Origin: Galerina marginata
Taxonomy: Eukaryota > Basidiomycota > Agaricomycetes > Agaricales > Galerinaceae
Assembly: GCA_023014335.1 (NCBI GenBank)
Contig: JAECYW010000014.1
Coordinates: 186,001 to 250,000 of the forward strand
Reading direction: 5' to 3'
DNA: 64,000 nucleotides
The notes under the pieces are model-generated. The model had not been told where the DNA came from, did no database searches, and was given only the letters and a program-made list of their open reading frames with translations. Both the position numbers and the translations under genes were made by a program. Positions 41,573 to 52,918 of the stretch are shown piece after piece. Position 1 is the stretch's first letter. Each line of letters begins with the position of its first letter.

Positions 41573-42030
41573 TGTAACGAACCTCTCGTAAGGTACGTCA
41601 CTACGTGGGGAGTTTACGCCTAAGACGATCTGGCGGGCTTTGGTGTTTAGACCTAGGAGTAATCCTACGTCCGAGAGCGAAGAGTAAGCTGAGATCGAGC
41701 ACACAGACAAGTCTTGATCAAACTAGATCTCTAAGATCTATGTCTTGGAAAGGCTAAGTTCTGTATTCAAACCTTACACCTGATGCGTGTGCCTCTGCTC
41801 CCAGGTAGTACTAGGTTGGCAGGGGCTAGCAAGCAACTTAGGCTTATTGGATATGAATGTAAGAAGATAAGATTCAGTAATGTGACAAGTAACACTATAT
41901 CTACTCTGAGAGTCACATAAGGTGACTCTCAAGTAATAAAGGATACTTTACAGTCCATATATGAAGAAGATAGAAAGGAAATTCAGTAGACAGCAGGAGG
42001 GACCGCTAGGGACTGGAAGCATGTGTTACA
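41573..42030 (-). repeat. 5' LTR (458 bp)
   Basis: Same sequence as 34962-35419. It should carry the element promoter; no TATA box was singled out. Confidence 0.95.
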
Positions 42031-42035
42031 GGATA
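42031..42035. repeat. right target-site duplication GGATA
   Basis: Follows the LTR end GTTACA directly and matches 34957-34961. Confidence 0.9.
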
Positions 42036-43706
42036 TGGCGTATGTTCATTGCGAAGGAATGGGAGAGAAAATCGATGTCGACACCTTTATTATAGTAATC
42101 TGCATTCCGAGATCTGTTTCATTTCCATAATTGACGTTATTGCACGTGGAGTCAATGGCCACTGCATTGCCTGTACTAGTAAGGCTTTGTCGACATATTC
42201 TCTTAGCTACGCGGTACCTTACAGAGTTCTCTGGAAGTGTAGATCGAGAGTTCATGCTTATTTTGCTTAATTTCATGCATGGAGGACATTTGTGAGAACT
42301 TTCGATTTGGTACTTGCGAGAGGCATCCGAAAAATGCGGATCAGAGCTTCACCGGCAACCTAAACATCGGAGTTTTGACTGCCATCGATTTTGTTCAACA
42401 TCTGAGTTCCTCCCAGAAAGGATTCCCAATTTGATATCTAAACATAGTCGATACATATTTATATTTTCGTACCGCTCTCTTTGCGTTTTTAAAATGCGCT
42501 GTCGCCAATATCCAACAGTCTGAAAGAAAATACGTTCTGAGTTGTAAGAATTCGGAGAACGCCGATCCACCAATCAACAACGGCCAGCATGGTCAACGCC
42601 TTCCTCGCCCTTCTTCCACTTCTCCAAGAATGCTATGCTATCTACCAGTGATTGAGTCATGGAAGCACGGTATTTCCATCATAAGTGCCTGCTCCCATAA
42701 CAGCCCGCAATATCGACAATCTATGGCCTCAGCAAACGCAATCAATCGCCGCGTGCCCCTCGCTCTCGCCACTTCAAAGCATGTGGGCCGGTAGTGGAAG
42801 AACATGGGATGGAGATAACAGCTGAGGCTCAGTGAGGGAAGATCCTGGAGACGTAGATGTGCCCGGTGTGTCGTGAATGGAGTTGAAACATGAATTGTAT
42901 AGCTTATTTCTTTATCCCAGCATCCGATTACTTACCACTTACTTCAAAGTAACCCCATCATCTCCCTGCCTCCGCCTTACACGCTCTCTAGAGGTCGGAT
43001 CCGCTCAACCAGTACGAAAAGCAGCATCACGATTGTTGTTACTTGTGTGGGGTACGACAACCGATGGCGCAGCAACAGTTCGTGCTGTTGCTTCTCGAAG
43101 ACATAGGGTGGCAAACAAATTTGTTGCCTGCCACTCTTACGTCTGCCGAACACTGCTGTTAGGCCGAGCGCGAAGTGATGGCAGCACGACCACAGCCCAA
43201 ACTCCTGCCTAGGTAAGTTGGGTCGTTTTTGCCAATATCTCGTCGTGCTAGTATCCGAGTCGCCGCGGCAGAGCTTTTTCTGATATGTTCATTACAGAAA
43301 CATCATTGGATGCTTCAAGGTTACCGAATTGCTAAAATCGGGTAGAACGTCATAAGCTCGACGACTACGTAGTCGACCACGCCGCCGTGCGTGGCTTTTT
43401 GGTACGTCGGTCCTCCACCCTACCTTTGGACATCTTGGGTTATACTGATCTTCCGCCCTAGTAGAACAATAGTGAAGAGAGATACGGGTGACAAGCTGGT
43501 CGTCAAACACTGTACGAGCGTTGAGATAAGTAACTGTGATTTGCATTCTCACTGATGCTGAAGTACGAGCGAAGGACTTTTGCCTACGTGCAGATACTGA
43601 GCAATGATGGCAAACAAATGCAGAGACATCTGTCCAAGAGCAAGTAGTCGAAGAAAGGGGAAACAGGAACGGTTAGTAACATTCAACTAAGCAAAACGCA
43701 TTCACA
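42036..43706. other. region upstream of Helitron 2, no confident gene
   Basis: Before the LTR insertion this lay directly 5' of the Helitron 2 ORF. A minus ORF at 42046-42276 is in the same frame as that ORF, separated by one TGA, so it may be leader or a decayed N-terminal extension. Other ORFs (42349-42573 -, 42877-43212 +, 43292-43552 -) have no coherent splicing. The Helitron 5' terminus may lie here. Confidence 0.4.
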
Positions 43707-44424
43707 TCAAGGTCTTCCCTTGCTGTATAGTAATTCAAGTACGATGTCGCAATCTCTGGCGATTTTTGCCTCACATTTCGCTCCTCTAACTCTTTCGTTT
43801 CCCAATTCAAAAACCTTATTTCCATACTTTCTTTCGTGGTCAACGATCTCCATGGCCAAGTTCTGCTGCTGCTGCTCCCACGCACCGTTCAGGTGCATAT
43901 GATGTGGTTTTAGATGCAGCGACAGAAGTTCTGGGACTGGGGTTACGAAAGAATCACTCGCTGTCCTGCTTCCATTTGAGCTGTGCTTCATGTCTCACAT
44001 TGCCGACATTTTTTCTTTTCTCAAAGAACAGCAATCGCACTGCTTTTGCCGTTCATGTAAGAAAAACAGGGTCAGCATTCGTTTACCTTATTCGCCGCTG
44101 GTAATATTTTTGTCGCAGTATCGATGCTATTCCTCCGTCAAAGTAAAATCTATAATCTTATTCAACGTAAGTTACTTTGTCGATCTTTGCGCTTGTGGTA
44201 AATAACAAGGACAATTTTGCTCAGTCTTCTTACGGCTGAAGTCTGTTCGGACTGCCTCTGTCTTCTTCCTTAAGACTTGAGAGAACGCTGTCTGCTCTAT
44301 CCACGATCTTGCTGTAGAATCTCGAGTGTCCATGTACAACTGCTCCAACCGATATATCTGCCTCGCATCGTTGTTTTACGTTTTCCCTATTTTCAGTACC
44401 ACTCTTCAGTTCGTCCTTCTCCAT
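43707..44424 (-). CDS. short coiled-coil protein, unknown
   Basis: Minus-strand reading with an N-terminal exon (M-E-K-D-E-L-K-S-G-T-E-N-R) to L-Q-P, a long intron with a gtaaga donor, an exon with LFFEKRKNVGNVRHEAQLKW, and a last exon with A-M-E-I-V-D-H-E-R-K-Y-G-N-K-V-F-E-L and A-K-C-E-A-K-I-A-R-D. The charged heptad-like composition suggests a coiled coil. Middle exon borders are uncertain and the true start may lie further upstream. No family recognised. Confidence 0.4.
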
Positions 44425-44640
44425 CTTAATCCATGCAAACAGACCACTGAATTATACGCAAAATGTTCTACATGTTTACAGCCTGAGTATGTCCTCATCT
44501 GAGATCTTAGTGAGAGACAAATATTTAGTGGTGACTTGCAATTGATCCTACTAGCGCTTGTCATACCAGGCTTGAATTTGTGAACGCAAGGATTTAATGC
44601 CGCCCCACGGTAACCTACCTAATTAGGAAATCACCCAATG

Positions 44641-44870
44641 AAGTCTTCAATATCTGCTCTCGGTTCGTAAATGAATGATATTCAATAGTACAGAATCTTA
44701 ATATGATGTGCATTCTACTGTTTAAGAGGTTCAAAATATATATCTGAGCTGTTATGGTTTTCCAATCGAGAATACAACTTCTGCGTTGCCTAAGGCAATT
44801 TTGATCCGAATTTTCACGTGACCATTCGGAATGGCGCTCTTGCTCATGCTAAATTCTGCTGCGTGTCAGT
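44641..44870 (+). repeat. dispersed repeat R2, copy 1
   Basis: About 65-75% similar by eye to 46183-46410: shared ctcggttcgtaaatgaatga, ttaatatgat, atatctgag, and ttttgatccg..cacgtga. No ORF. The two copies may be 5' flanks of duplicated genes or a transposon relic. Confidence 0.65.
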
Positions 44871-45496
44871 AAGTCAGAACTCAACTTCTTGCAAGTTTTG
44901 CAATGCTTATCTGAAACTGTAGGACATAGCCACTGAACTCGTCATGCACGGCATAGAGCATCAAAATCGAAAGCCAGCAATCTTGATGCTATGACAATGG
45001 CATGGCACGATGGCACAAACTTGAAGCTAATCTTCCTCGACACTTTTTGCAGGATTTCAGAGGAGCTACCATCCGTGAGCGCGTGAGCGCTGACGGCAAA
45101 TGCAGGCGAGGGATAAATTCTAACACACAAGGAACAAGCGGTGCAGGTTGAGCACGTCGGTGATATTGACAAAAACTCACAAGATATGCACAAACTCAAC
45201 TGGGTCACGCGCATCTCAGCCTCAGCCTCAGCTTCAGCTGCCAATTCAAAGATCCACGACCATGATCATCTCCTGAGTCAATAGGACTAGAAAGATAAAA
45301 CAAGACAGGTCAGACCAAGGATTTAGCCTGGAGGGTATATCCATACACGAATTCGCATGCCTCAAAAGATTTGAGGTAAAGTTGGAAGGATGGAAGGAGA
45401 CTCACCGAGAACAGATAGAAAACGGATTTCCCCAAAGGCCGACCCAGACCAGACTTGTTCACGAGAAACTCCCTGTCCCGCTAGCGGTGTGGCACT

Positions 45497-45829
45497 GTGC
45501 ATAGCGGCGCCTGCATCAGCGAAGAAAGTGCTGCGGATTTGCCCTTCTCGACTTCGTCTGTCAGATCCTCAAAGAGCATTGTTTCATTGGGGCGGAACAT
45601 GGCGAGCTTGAGATTGTACAACAACGTAGATGTTGAGGTGCCAGACTTTGAGCTCTACACTTTACGCAGTGCGAAGCTGACAAGCTTTCGAGCCAATGTC
45701 ACAGAGGGAGCCAGATTGGATGTGCGAAGGCGCACAAAGCAAGTGAATTTGAGCCGACAAGTTATACATGAGATCCTGGCCATGTATGAAAAACCACCTT
45801 TTCTTCGGGATCAAAAGATCCACATGTAA
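45497..45829 (+). CDS. small ORF, unknown
   Basis: 110 codons. The C-terminal part from M-A-S-L-R-L-Y-N-N-V-D-V-E-V-P-D (ATG 45598) has protein-like composition, with a basic stretch D-V-R-R-R-T-K-Q-V-N-L-S-R-Q-V-I. The upstream part may be a separate exon or leader. A run of about ten A lies 30 bp after the stop. No family recognised. Confidence 0.3.
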   Translation: MHSGACISEESAADLPFSTSSVRSSKSIVSLGRNMASLRLYNNVDVEVPDFELYTLRSAKLTSFRANVTEGARLDVRRRTKQVNLSRQVIHEILAMYEKPPFLRDQKIHM

Positions 45830-46182
45830 AGTACCATAAGTTTCAAAGCAAAAAAAAAAACAGTAACAGACGAGAGGGTGTTGGAAGGGACAGCGCGGAA
45901 CCCAACCACTGCGGCGGCTGCAAACAGTGGTCACATGCATACGGATCAAAACATGTCATCGGCAAGACAAACACTATCCACCCAGTTATACAGCCATACC
46001 GGCGCAGATATATATTCTGAACTAGGAGAATACTAAAGGAAGGAATATCATAACAGTCTGTAGCAACAGATTTTATTCATTTACAAACCGAGAGCAGATC
46101 CTGCAAGAGTCTGTCTCCACTCTATTTTTATCGGCTCCGGTGAGCCGGTGACTCCCTTACTCGAGTAATCAGGACATAAAAT

Positions 46183-46410
46183 CCTTAAGATCTGGTCTCG
46201 GTTCGTAAATGAATGATCTTCAATGGTACAGTACATTAATATGATATCTATACTAATGTCTAGAAGACTCAAAACTTATATCTGAGTTGATAGGATTTTA
46301 TAATTGAAAATACAATGTTTGCCTTGCCGAAGAGGGGTTTTGATCCGCAACTCCACGTGATCATTCATGACGCTGTCTTGCTCATTGTCAATTCTCCTGT
46401 GGTCTAGCGC
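46183..46410 (+). repeat. dispersed repeat R2, copy 2
   Basis: Direct-orientation partner of 44641-44870, about 1.5 kb away, located upstream of the hAT element and the 47248 gene. Confidence 0.65.
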
Positions 46411-46563
46411 TGACCCAATGCTGACCATACGCCAATGCCATACGCTAAAACAACATTCTGTGATATCACTTCAAAAACATGACCTCATGAGGTGAATGCT
46501 AGACTTCATGACGACATTCTCAAACAGTCATCTTAGTCACTCAAAACGCATTCCAACTCCAAT

Positions 46564-47230
46564 TAGGGCTGCGCACCGGCCGTATTACGGGTACGGCCGT
46601 CGAGCTTACGGGTCAAACGGGTAGGATACCGACACGACCGTCCCGTTTTGGCTTGACCGCCAAATCCAAACGGGTCGGGACGGGTCTGAAACGGGTTAAA
46701 ACGGCCGTCGACGGCCGTTTTCTTTCTTCCACAACATTTTTAGTCTTTTATTGAATCTTTTGGAAGCTAGTGGATTAGGGAGGTGTTCTGGGTAGTTACT
46801 ATAGTATAATTGAAGCTTAGACATGAAAAGAAGGGCCTACACAACCAAGGGACACTATGTCCAGTCTCACCAAGAAAGGCAATACCTCCCAAATACCACC
46901 GAACGGAGTCTATAATGGCGGTATTCCAACGAATACAGTCCACAATATGCGTCGCTCCGCTCCGACGATGCTCGCGGGACTTAAATTGTGTGTTAGTCGA
47001 CCATTCGCCAGGCCTCGAGAACACTTTCTAACTGTTTAATTGCTTAATTTGGATATTTTCTATTAGACCCGTATGACGGCCGTTACGGCCGTAGGTTGAC
47101 GGGTGACGACGGCATGTACCCGTCGTCTGACGGGCCGTTCTTGTGTGCTCTTGAGGCGCCGACGGGACGGGCATTTACCCGTATAACCCGTCCGTATGAC
47201 CCGTCGATACGGGTACGGTGCGCAGCCCTA
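46564..47230. mobile_element. 667-bp hAT-type non-autonomous element
   Basis: Perfect 15-bp terminal inverted repeats TAGGGCTGCGCACCG, flanked on both sides by the 8-bp duplication ACTCCAAT (46556-46563 and 47231-47238), the size and end pattern of hAT transposons. The left arm holds at least four AAACGG motifs, the motif bound by the maize Ac transposase in its own subterminal repeats. On the minus strand around 47030-46900 a stop-free stretch with C-S-R-G-L-A-N-G-R..N-L-S-P-A-S-I..A-E resembles an eroded hAT dimerisation region. It is therefore probably a deletion derivative of an autonomous element. Confidence 0.85.
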
Positions 47231-47247
47231 ACTCCAATTCCAACACC

Positions 47248-47696
47248 ATGTCGTCCATAACATTCGAGTTTGAAAGTACCGACGCAGATGGATTGACAGC
47301 TATTCACCAAGCTACAATTCCTAACTTTGGTACTTGCGTAGCGCAATGTATCAAAAATCTACGTGCCCAGCAAAGCCCATCAACTGTGTCAAAACTGTTG
47401 AAAATCAAGATGGTTATATTTTTGCCAGAGGCGTTGAAGGACCTCTACGAAGAGGATGATGTGAGTATTTCCTCTCTCCTACTACCCAGACTAATGCAAG
47501 TCAACAGTTGTATAATCCTGATTTTGCGAAAAATAATCAACATTTGAAGTTAGCTGTACGAAGTACGACGTATGTCGCCGTTGATGAAGTTGAGCTCCAA
47601 AACTGGCAAGAGGTAATTGAAGTTGAGTGGTTGGGCCGGGCAGCGCCATGGTTAGCGATCACTGGAAGTTCACTCTCGAAGCTTCAATTCGAGTAG
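47248..47696 (+). CDS. unknown 133-residue protein
   Basis: ATG 47248 (M-S-S-I-T-F-E-F-E-S-T-D-A-D-G). Intron 47461-47507 (gtgagt..caacag, 47 bp) joins Y-E-E-D-D to L-Y-N-P-D-F-A-K-N-N in frame, and the stop is at 47696. The predicted protein is compact and mixed alpha/beta, acidic at the C-terminus (V-I-E-V-E-W-L-G-R-A-A-P-W-L). The hAT element ends 17 bp before the start codon, so the gene's original leader or promoter has been displaced or altered. No family recognised. Confidence 0.6.
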
Positions 47697-47986
47697 AATT
47701 AATGCCTACTCCTACACATATTAACAGCCCAACATTGAAATGATACAAATTGACTACCGTTACTCTGGCATTTTATCAGCTGTGTTAAGATACGAACTCG
47801 AATGCAGAAACTCGAATGCAGAAAATAAGATTTGTCGTATTACACACGAACAATTTAATGATAAGCTTATAGGAATATGTCAGGAATATGTCGTATAGAT
47901 TTTAAATATGTATGAGGGACGCTGACATTAAATGCACAGGCATTAGTAGTTCGCCTATGCGTCAGCCATTTAAGACGTTGAATACT

Positions 47987-50900
47987 TCACGAAGGCACAC
48001 CGAGAACGATAACGAAGCGAATATTGCAAGAAATTTGCCAGTTGTGATAGACATTGCTCCTGTACACATTTGCAGTGTAGGCAACGACAGCGCATGATCC
48101 CATTGGCACTTCGCCGTCGAAGCGAGGAAGAATGGCGTCCACATTTCCAAGATCTGTTTTGATGTTAAAATTATCATTTTGGCGAGCATCATAGATGGGA
48201 ACTGGACAGAGAAATAAGCGATGACGCATCATATACATTAAAGTAAGAAACCACCATACCTTCGTCTCCGCATTCCAGAGCAATGTCCTCTGCAATCGAG
48301 TAGTTCCTTCGTGTCGTCTCTTTGGTAAATTTGATTGCCGGACTTTTCTTTGGAGAAAAGTGTCGTTTGTCAAGCTCAGAATCTAACGAACAACATTCAG
48401 CGGTCAAACTATGGAGGTGAAGCCGACTTACCAGTACTACCCTTTGGCATTCCTTTCGTCGTGTACGACAACGAATCCGCCGCGAGCTGAGCATGTAAGG
48501 TATCATAACCAAATGCCATGCAAAGAAACGAAACCTGGCGTTCCCACTCTTGGCAATGACCGATGCCTGCGATGAACTTGCGTCTAATACCAGAGGTATA
48601 GGGCTGAGTTAAATGACAAGATTTGACGTAGATAGTACTGATTAAAATGGCCGGTCGATTTTCGATTTGGAGAGTTATCCTGAATCCATCCGCGGTTGTT
48701 CGTACAGCATTAGTGAGGAGTGGAGAAGCTCGACCTGGGCCAATAAAATGACCACATATGACGAAGCCGACAGCGCTATGGAACAATCTGAATAATGTAA
48801 GTTGATTTGACTCAAAACCTCCAGTCAAAGAAAGACGTACTCGAAGTCCATGTCCGGAATTAAATCGCCATAGGAAGAAGCAAAGACCTGCCCTGGTCCA
48901 GCACTGTCGGTCCACGGCACAAACGTGCCAAATCTACAAAGTATATGGTGTTAAGATAATACGAAAATAGAAGAAAACACAAATCCTTACTTCAAATTTG
49001 GAAGGCCGATATACTCTGACGCAAACAGTGGATCCTGCAATGATGGATTGAAAACTTCGCACTTGTCCGGTAATTTTCTATCGAAACAATATCAGTGAAT
49101 AATTAAAGTGTGATTATTCAAGAATAAAACACACTGGATACGATACACATTCATTTCACGAGAGGATGAAGTCATTTTGACAGGTGCTATTCCCGGAGGA
49201 GCTACTTGACCAAAGGTACGTCGAACTTGAGTTGGGACCGAAGCTTGACCAGACGTAACTGTGGGAGCAACGGATGGATTGTCTAATAAAGTGGAGTGAC
49301 CAATGACCGGCCCTCTATAAAGACATAGTGACATATATTAGAAAGTATGAAAAGACGAGTTTCAAAATCACGAACTTGCTATCAATTTGACTGGAAGGTT
49401 TTTGCACAGTGGTGGCAGACGGACCATTTTTAGGTGCGACTGATAACACCAAAGAAGGGTCCATGCCAGACGGACTGAGCATTAAATCAGAAGCGAATAA
49501 AAAGAGTGAATATCAATACAAACTCTGGAGTGAACAAGTCGACTATTTTTTCTTGAACAGAGTTTTTCACGTTACCCTGTGTTTGAAACGCTCTAATTTA
49601 AATATAGCATTAAGAAACGTCGTTCAAACTAGATAAGGAAATTAGCGTACTGGAGCAGAAGTTTAATGACTTCTGGAGTCAAGCCAGGGATCGAAGTCAA
49701 AGCGCTTATGTCCTGAGTAACAGGAAGGGCAAGAGGAGCAGATATTTCATCGAGAGTCTGCCGAGAAGTAGACGCAGTACTGACGCCTTCCTTTGGAGCG
49801 GTCTCCAGACTTGCTCGAATGGCTAATCTGCTTCGAATTCAAAGGCTGCAAGAAATAAACAAAACTAGACACGTACTGAAGTTGTTCTGCTTCTTCTTTT
49901 TCACCAGGCGTCAAATTCTTCTGATCCTCTTCCGCGCTATATATCCATAGTGACTCAAAATGTAGCAATCCCAAAAAGCCAACATTACTACTCACCAATT
50001 GGCTGCATCATCAAATTGGTCCTGATCCCAGTCAGGCGAAAGAATTTGACGCTTTTTTCCTTTCGAAATTGTGTCCCTGGCAATAATAAAGTTAGGACTT
50101 GACTGAAAAAAAGAGTACGCAAACATACGTAGGCGCGATATTATCATCTTCACGCATGTCATCGTCTAGCGCAATGTCGTCACTATCAAAGAACACAGAT
50201 GACTATCAAGCTATAAGATAATCACGATAAACTTACATAAATGGATTATTTTTGAGTACCTGGCCTTTGACAGAGGGACGAATTGGGGCTTCAGAATCGT
50301 CACTAAAATCATATCACTATGCCGTGCAGATAATTTAAAATTAAAAAGACCTACATGAACGGATCATCCAAATCGTACTCATTTTCATCAACATCTTGAT
50401 CATCGTCATCCTCACCATCATCACCAGTATCCATCTTATCTTTGAGAGCGCGATGAAGAGCAAGAAGCCGTTCTATGTTGGCCAGGCGCTCAGCGTTAGT
50501 TCTAATAAATATCAGCAATATTATACAACAGATAACGTTTCACAGACTTTGGCTTCGAAACCGAGTTGTTCGATCTGTCGTAATATGTCAGTGACAACCA
50601 AGATTTAAAGATAACAAGTTACTTCTTCGATAACTTCTTATGTGAATGAGAGGAAGATGATTGCTTTCTGTTTCCGCATTAGTGATAAAGCCCTATAAAT
50701 ATAATAAAAAAGACTCACTCGTTCACAGTTTGCTTTTCTTCAGATATTTCTCCTTCGTCGGCATCTGGAAGCTTGCGTTTTTTGATGCTGAAAATAATGA
50801 TGACTTGTCTACGACAAAAATAAAATATTCACTTACATGCCTGACGCGCTCCTAGTTTGAAGCGGCGAATCAGAACAATCGATACGGTTTGCGCCACTGG

Positions 50901-51406
50901 GCCCCTTGAACATGCTGTCGTCTGGATCCAGCGGAACAAGAACATTCCTACGAGAAACGTTTGAACCGTTTGAGATAGAGTAGGAGAAATGACGTACTTG
51001 CTTGATTTTTCGTTACTACTACAAAAAGAGGACTCGTAATTTAATCGGTAAGGAATAAAGCTGAATCTTACTCACCCAGATTCACCATCTGATATCTGGA
51101 TAACCTCCCTGGAAAAACTATGACGATGCTGAAAAATGAAGAAAGATAACCACATACTTTGTCTTTTGTTTCTTCGCATTTCTACGATAAAATGTTAAGA
51201 AAAGCAAGGAAAATTCAACTTTAAAATACCTTGGAGTTGATTTGACACCCCCACCTCTGCCACGACGACTGAAAGAAGAATCGAATCAACAGGAATCATT
51301 GAACTAGGAAGAATGTGACTCACACAGTAGTCGGAGAACCTGGCTTCAGGATTAGACGCCCTATTTCGTCGTCTCCATCCGCGGCAGCCTTCTTAGAAGC
51401 GCCCAT
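47987..51406 (-). CDS. unknown agaric protein, family A copy 2
   Basis: Twenty-two exons can be chained without any stop from ATG 51406 (M-G-A-S-K-K-A-A-A-D-G-D-D-E) to the TGA at 47987, giving about 740 residues. Introns are mostly 47-65 bp with GT..AG borders; one near 49640-49450 is longer. The N-terminal half is polar with acidic tracts (D-D-G-E-D-D-D-D-Q-D) and Lys/Ser-rich patches (K-Q-S-S-S-S-H-S-H-K-K), likely disordered and possibly nuclear. The C-terminal domain of about 330 residues contains F-G-T-F-V-P-W-T-D-S-A, CQEWERQVSFLCMAFGYDT, V-P-I-Y-D-A-R and M-G-S-C-A-V-V-A-Y-T and ends V-I-V-L-G-V-P-S, matching A1 at 6269-8331. B2 lies upstream on the same strand. No known domain. Confidence 0.75.
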
Positions 51407-51562
51407 GATAATGAACTTGGAAGAAGAAGCGGGAGTAAAAGACGAAGACAGGAAACGGCCGTTGTTTTATATCTTCGAAGGAGGTGATGCCCGACAAGCC
51501 GTTGTATGCATACTCCAACCCCAAAAGTCCCAAAGCAACGTAGAACGAGCAATTTGGAGGGT

Positions 51563-51830
51563 GAAACACTGAATTTTTTCAAGAGCCTGCGATCGAAAAC
51601 AAGAGTTTCTTGACTGTTAATTGAGAACACAATCAAACTATTGTTTGTGAGAACAAAAACATACCCCTGTGTCGAGGAATCAACATTTCACTCCAAATGC
51701 CGAGTATAGGAATATGGACCCATCGAAAGACTGCAATACCTAGCATGCTCAATTAGGCAACAGAATAGACAAAGGGCGTTTAATTTCTGGGGTGGTCACC
51801 CCAATAATGCATTTTGCAGAGACCAGAAAT
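51563..51830 (+). repeat. dispersed repeat R1, copy 2
   Basis: Partner of 25040-25300, in the same orientation, just upstream of A2's start. It ends near a short palindrome ggggtggtcacccc (51799-51812). Confidence 0.5.
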
Positions 51831-52918
51831 TGATTTGTGAATGTAAACACCCCATTTCTTCATTGCCGATTGGTGACCGTGATCGCTGATCATCGTGATC
51901 ATGTTCAACTCGAATAAACGCTACTCACTTCTTGCTGTTTGGCTGAAACGATTTACTATTGCAAAGCTCTGGTACGAAAGGTCTAGAAAGGGATTAAAAT
52001 TCTGTATGGACTCCAAGTTAATCAGTACTTAGAATAATAAAGACAGGTAGTGAGAACTCGCCAAAATCTGACAACTGAAACGAACCAACAGACAAAGGAA
52101 CTTTAAACCAACATTCTTCCATATAATCAGGACTGATCATTATTGAAGCAGCGGAATCTTGAGTAAAATTGAAATAGCGGAGGTCCTAGCAAAACATGAA
52201 GGACAATTATTGTGCTCCAAAACCAACGTCGGCCCGACACAGCATGTGAGCCTCGGAAGGCGGTTCTCGATTGACGTTGGTCCTTAAGGCCTTAATTATC
52301 GAATGCGCCCTCAAATTCCTTGATATAAGCATGGAGAAAAGGGTCTGTGTCGTGCAAATGGCCTAGAAAAACAAAGGCTACATGAAAACAAACTTGGTCA
52401 TACTGTATGAACTCGAAGAGTCAACAGAGATTGAGATCGGGACGAAAGGATGAATGAAACTTGCCTAGACTTCAATGACGTCGGAAACCACAAACTAGAG
52501 AGTTTCCGATCTGCATTGCGCAATGAAGGAGGCATTTTCAGGTACAATTGAAGGATTTGAGGAAGCGGGATGTGCGAGAAAACGCGGGTCCTAACAACGG
52601 CGTCTGACATCAACCACACAGCCACAACCGGCCCGGGCTCCTGTCGGCTCGGCATCAAGCTTCGAAACGACAGAGCACAGAACACCGCCGTGATGTTGAG
52701 CAAGCCCCAAACTCGGCTAATCCTCCTAAGACTTTATCACGCAGAGCAGTACTTAAAGAAATTCGACATTTGATTTAAAAAATGACGCTGATAATTATTG
52801 CCATTTCTAGCCGGTAACTACAATCTTAATGATGACATAGCTAGTAAGGACATTCGGCGGTTAATATAAAAAATACACGACGTCTGCACGCGCATCTGGC
52901 ACACCACCAATATCACAA
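51831..52918. other. A2-B2 intergenic region, no gene seen
   Basis: Short ORFs only (for example 52398-52703 -). It should hold the promoter of A2 toward its left and the 3' flank of B2. Confidence 0.45.

Larger units (their letters stand above)
34962..42030 (-). mobile_element. complete 7.07-kb LTR retrotransposon, non-autonomous
   Basis: Two 458-bp LTRs (TGTAAC...GTTACA) that look identical throughout, a 5-bp target duplication GGATA, a tRNA-type primer binding site inside the 41573 LTR and a G-rich polypurine tract beside the 35419 LTR. This fixes the minus orientation (5' LTR 41573-42030, 3' LTR 34962-35419). The interior has one 1765-codon ORF and no reverse transcriptase, RNase H, protease or integrase motifs. 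It therefore depends on enzymes of another element (LARD-like). LTR identity indicates a very recent insertion. Confidence 0.93.

Noticed and set aside
45180..45244. A-E-A-E-A-E repeat in the ORF at 44942-45244 (-)
   Set aside because: It comes from a short cagcct/cagctt simple repeat, and the remaining ORF looks like non-coding DNA.
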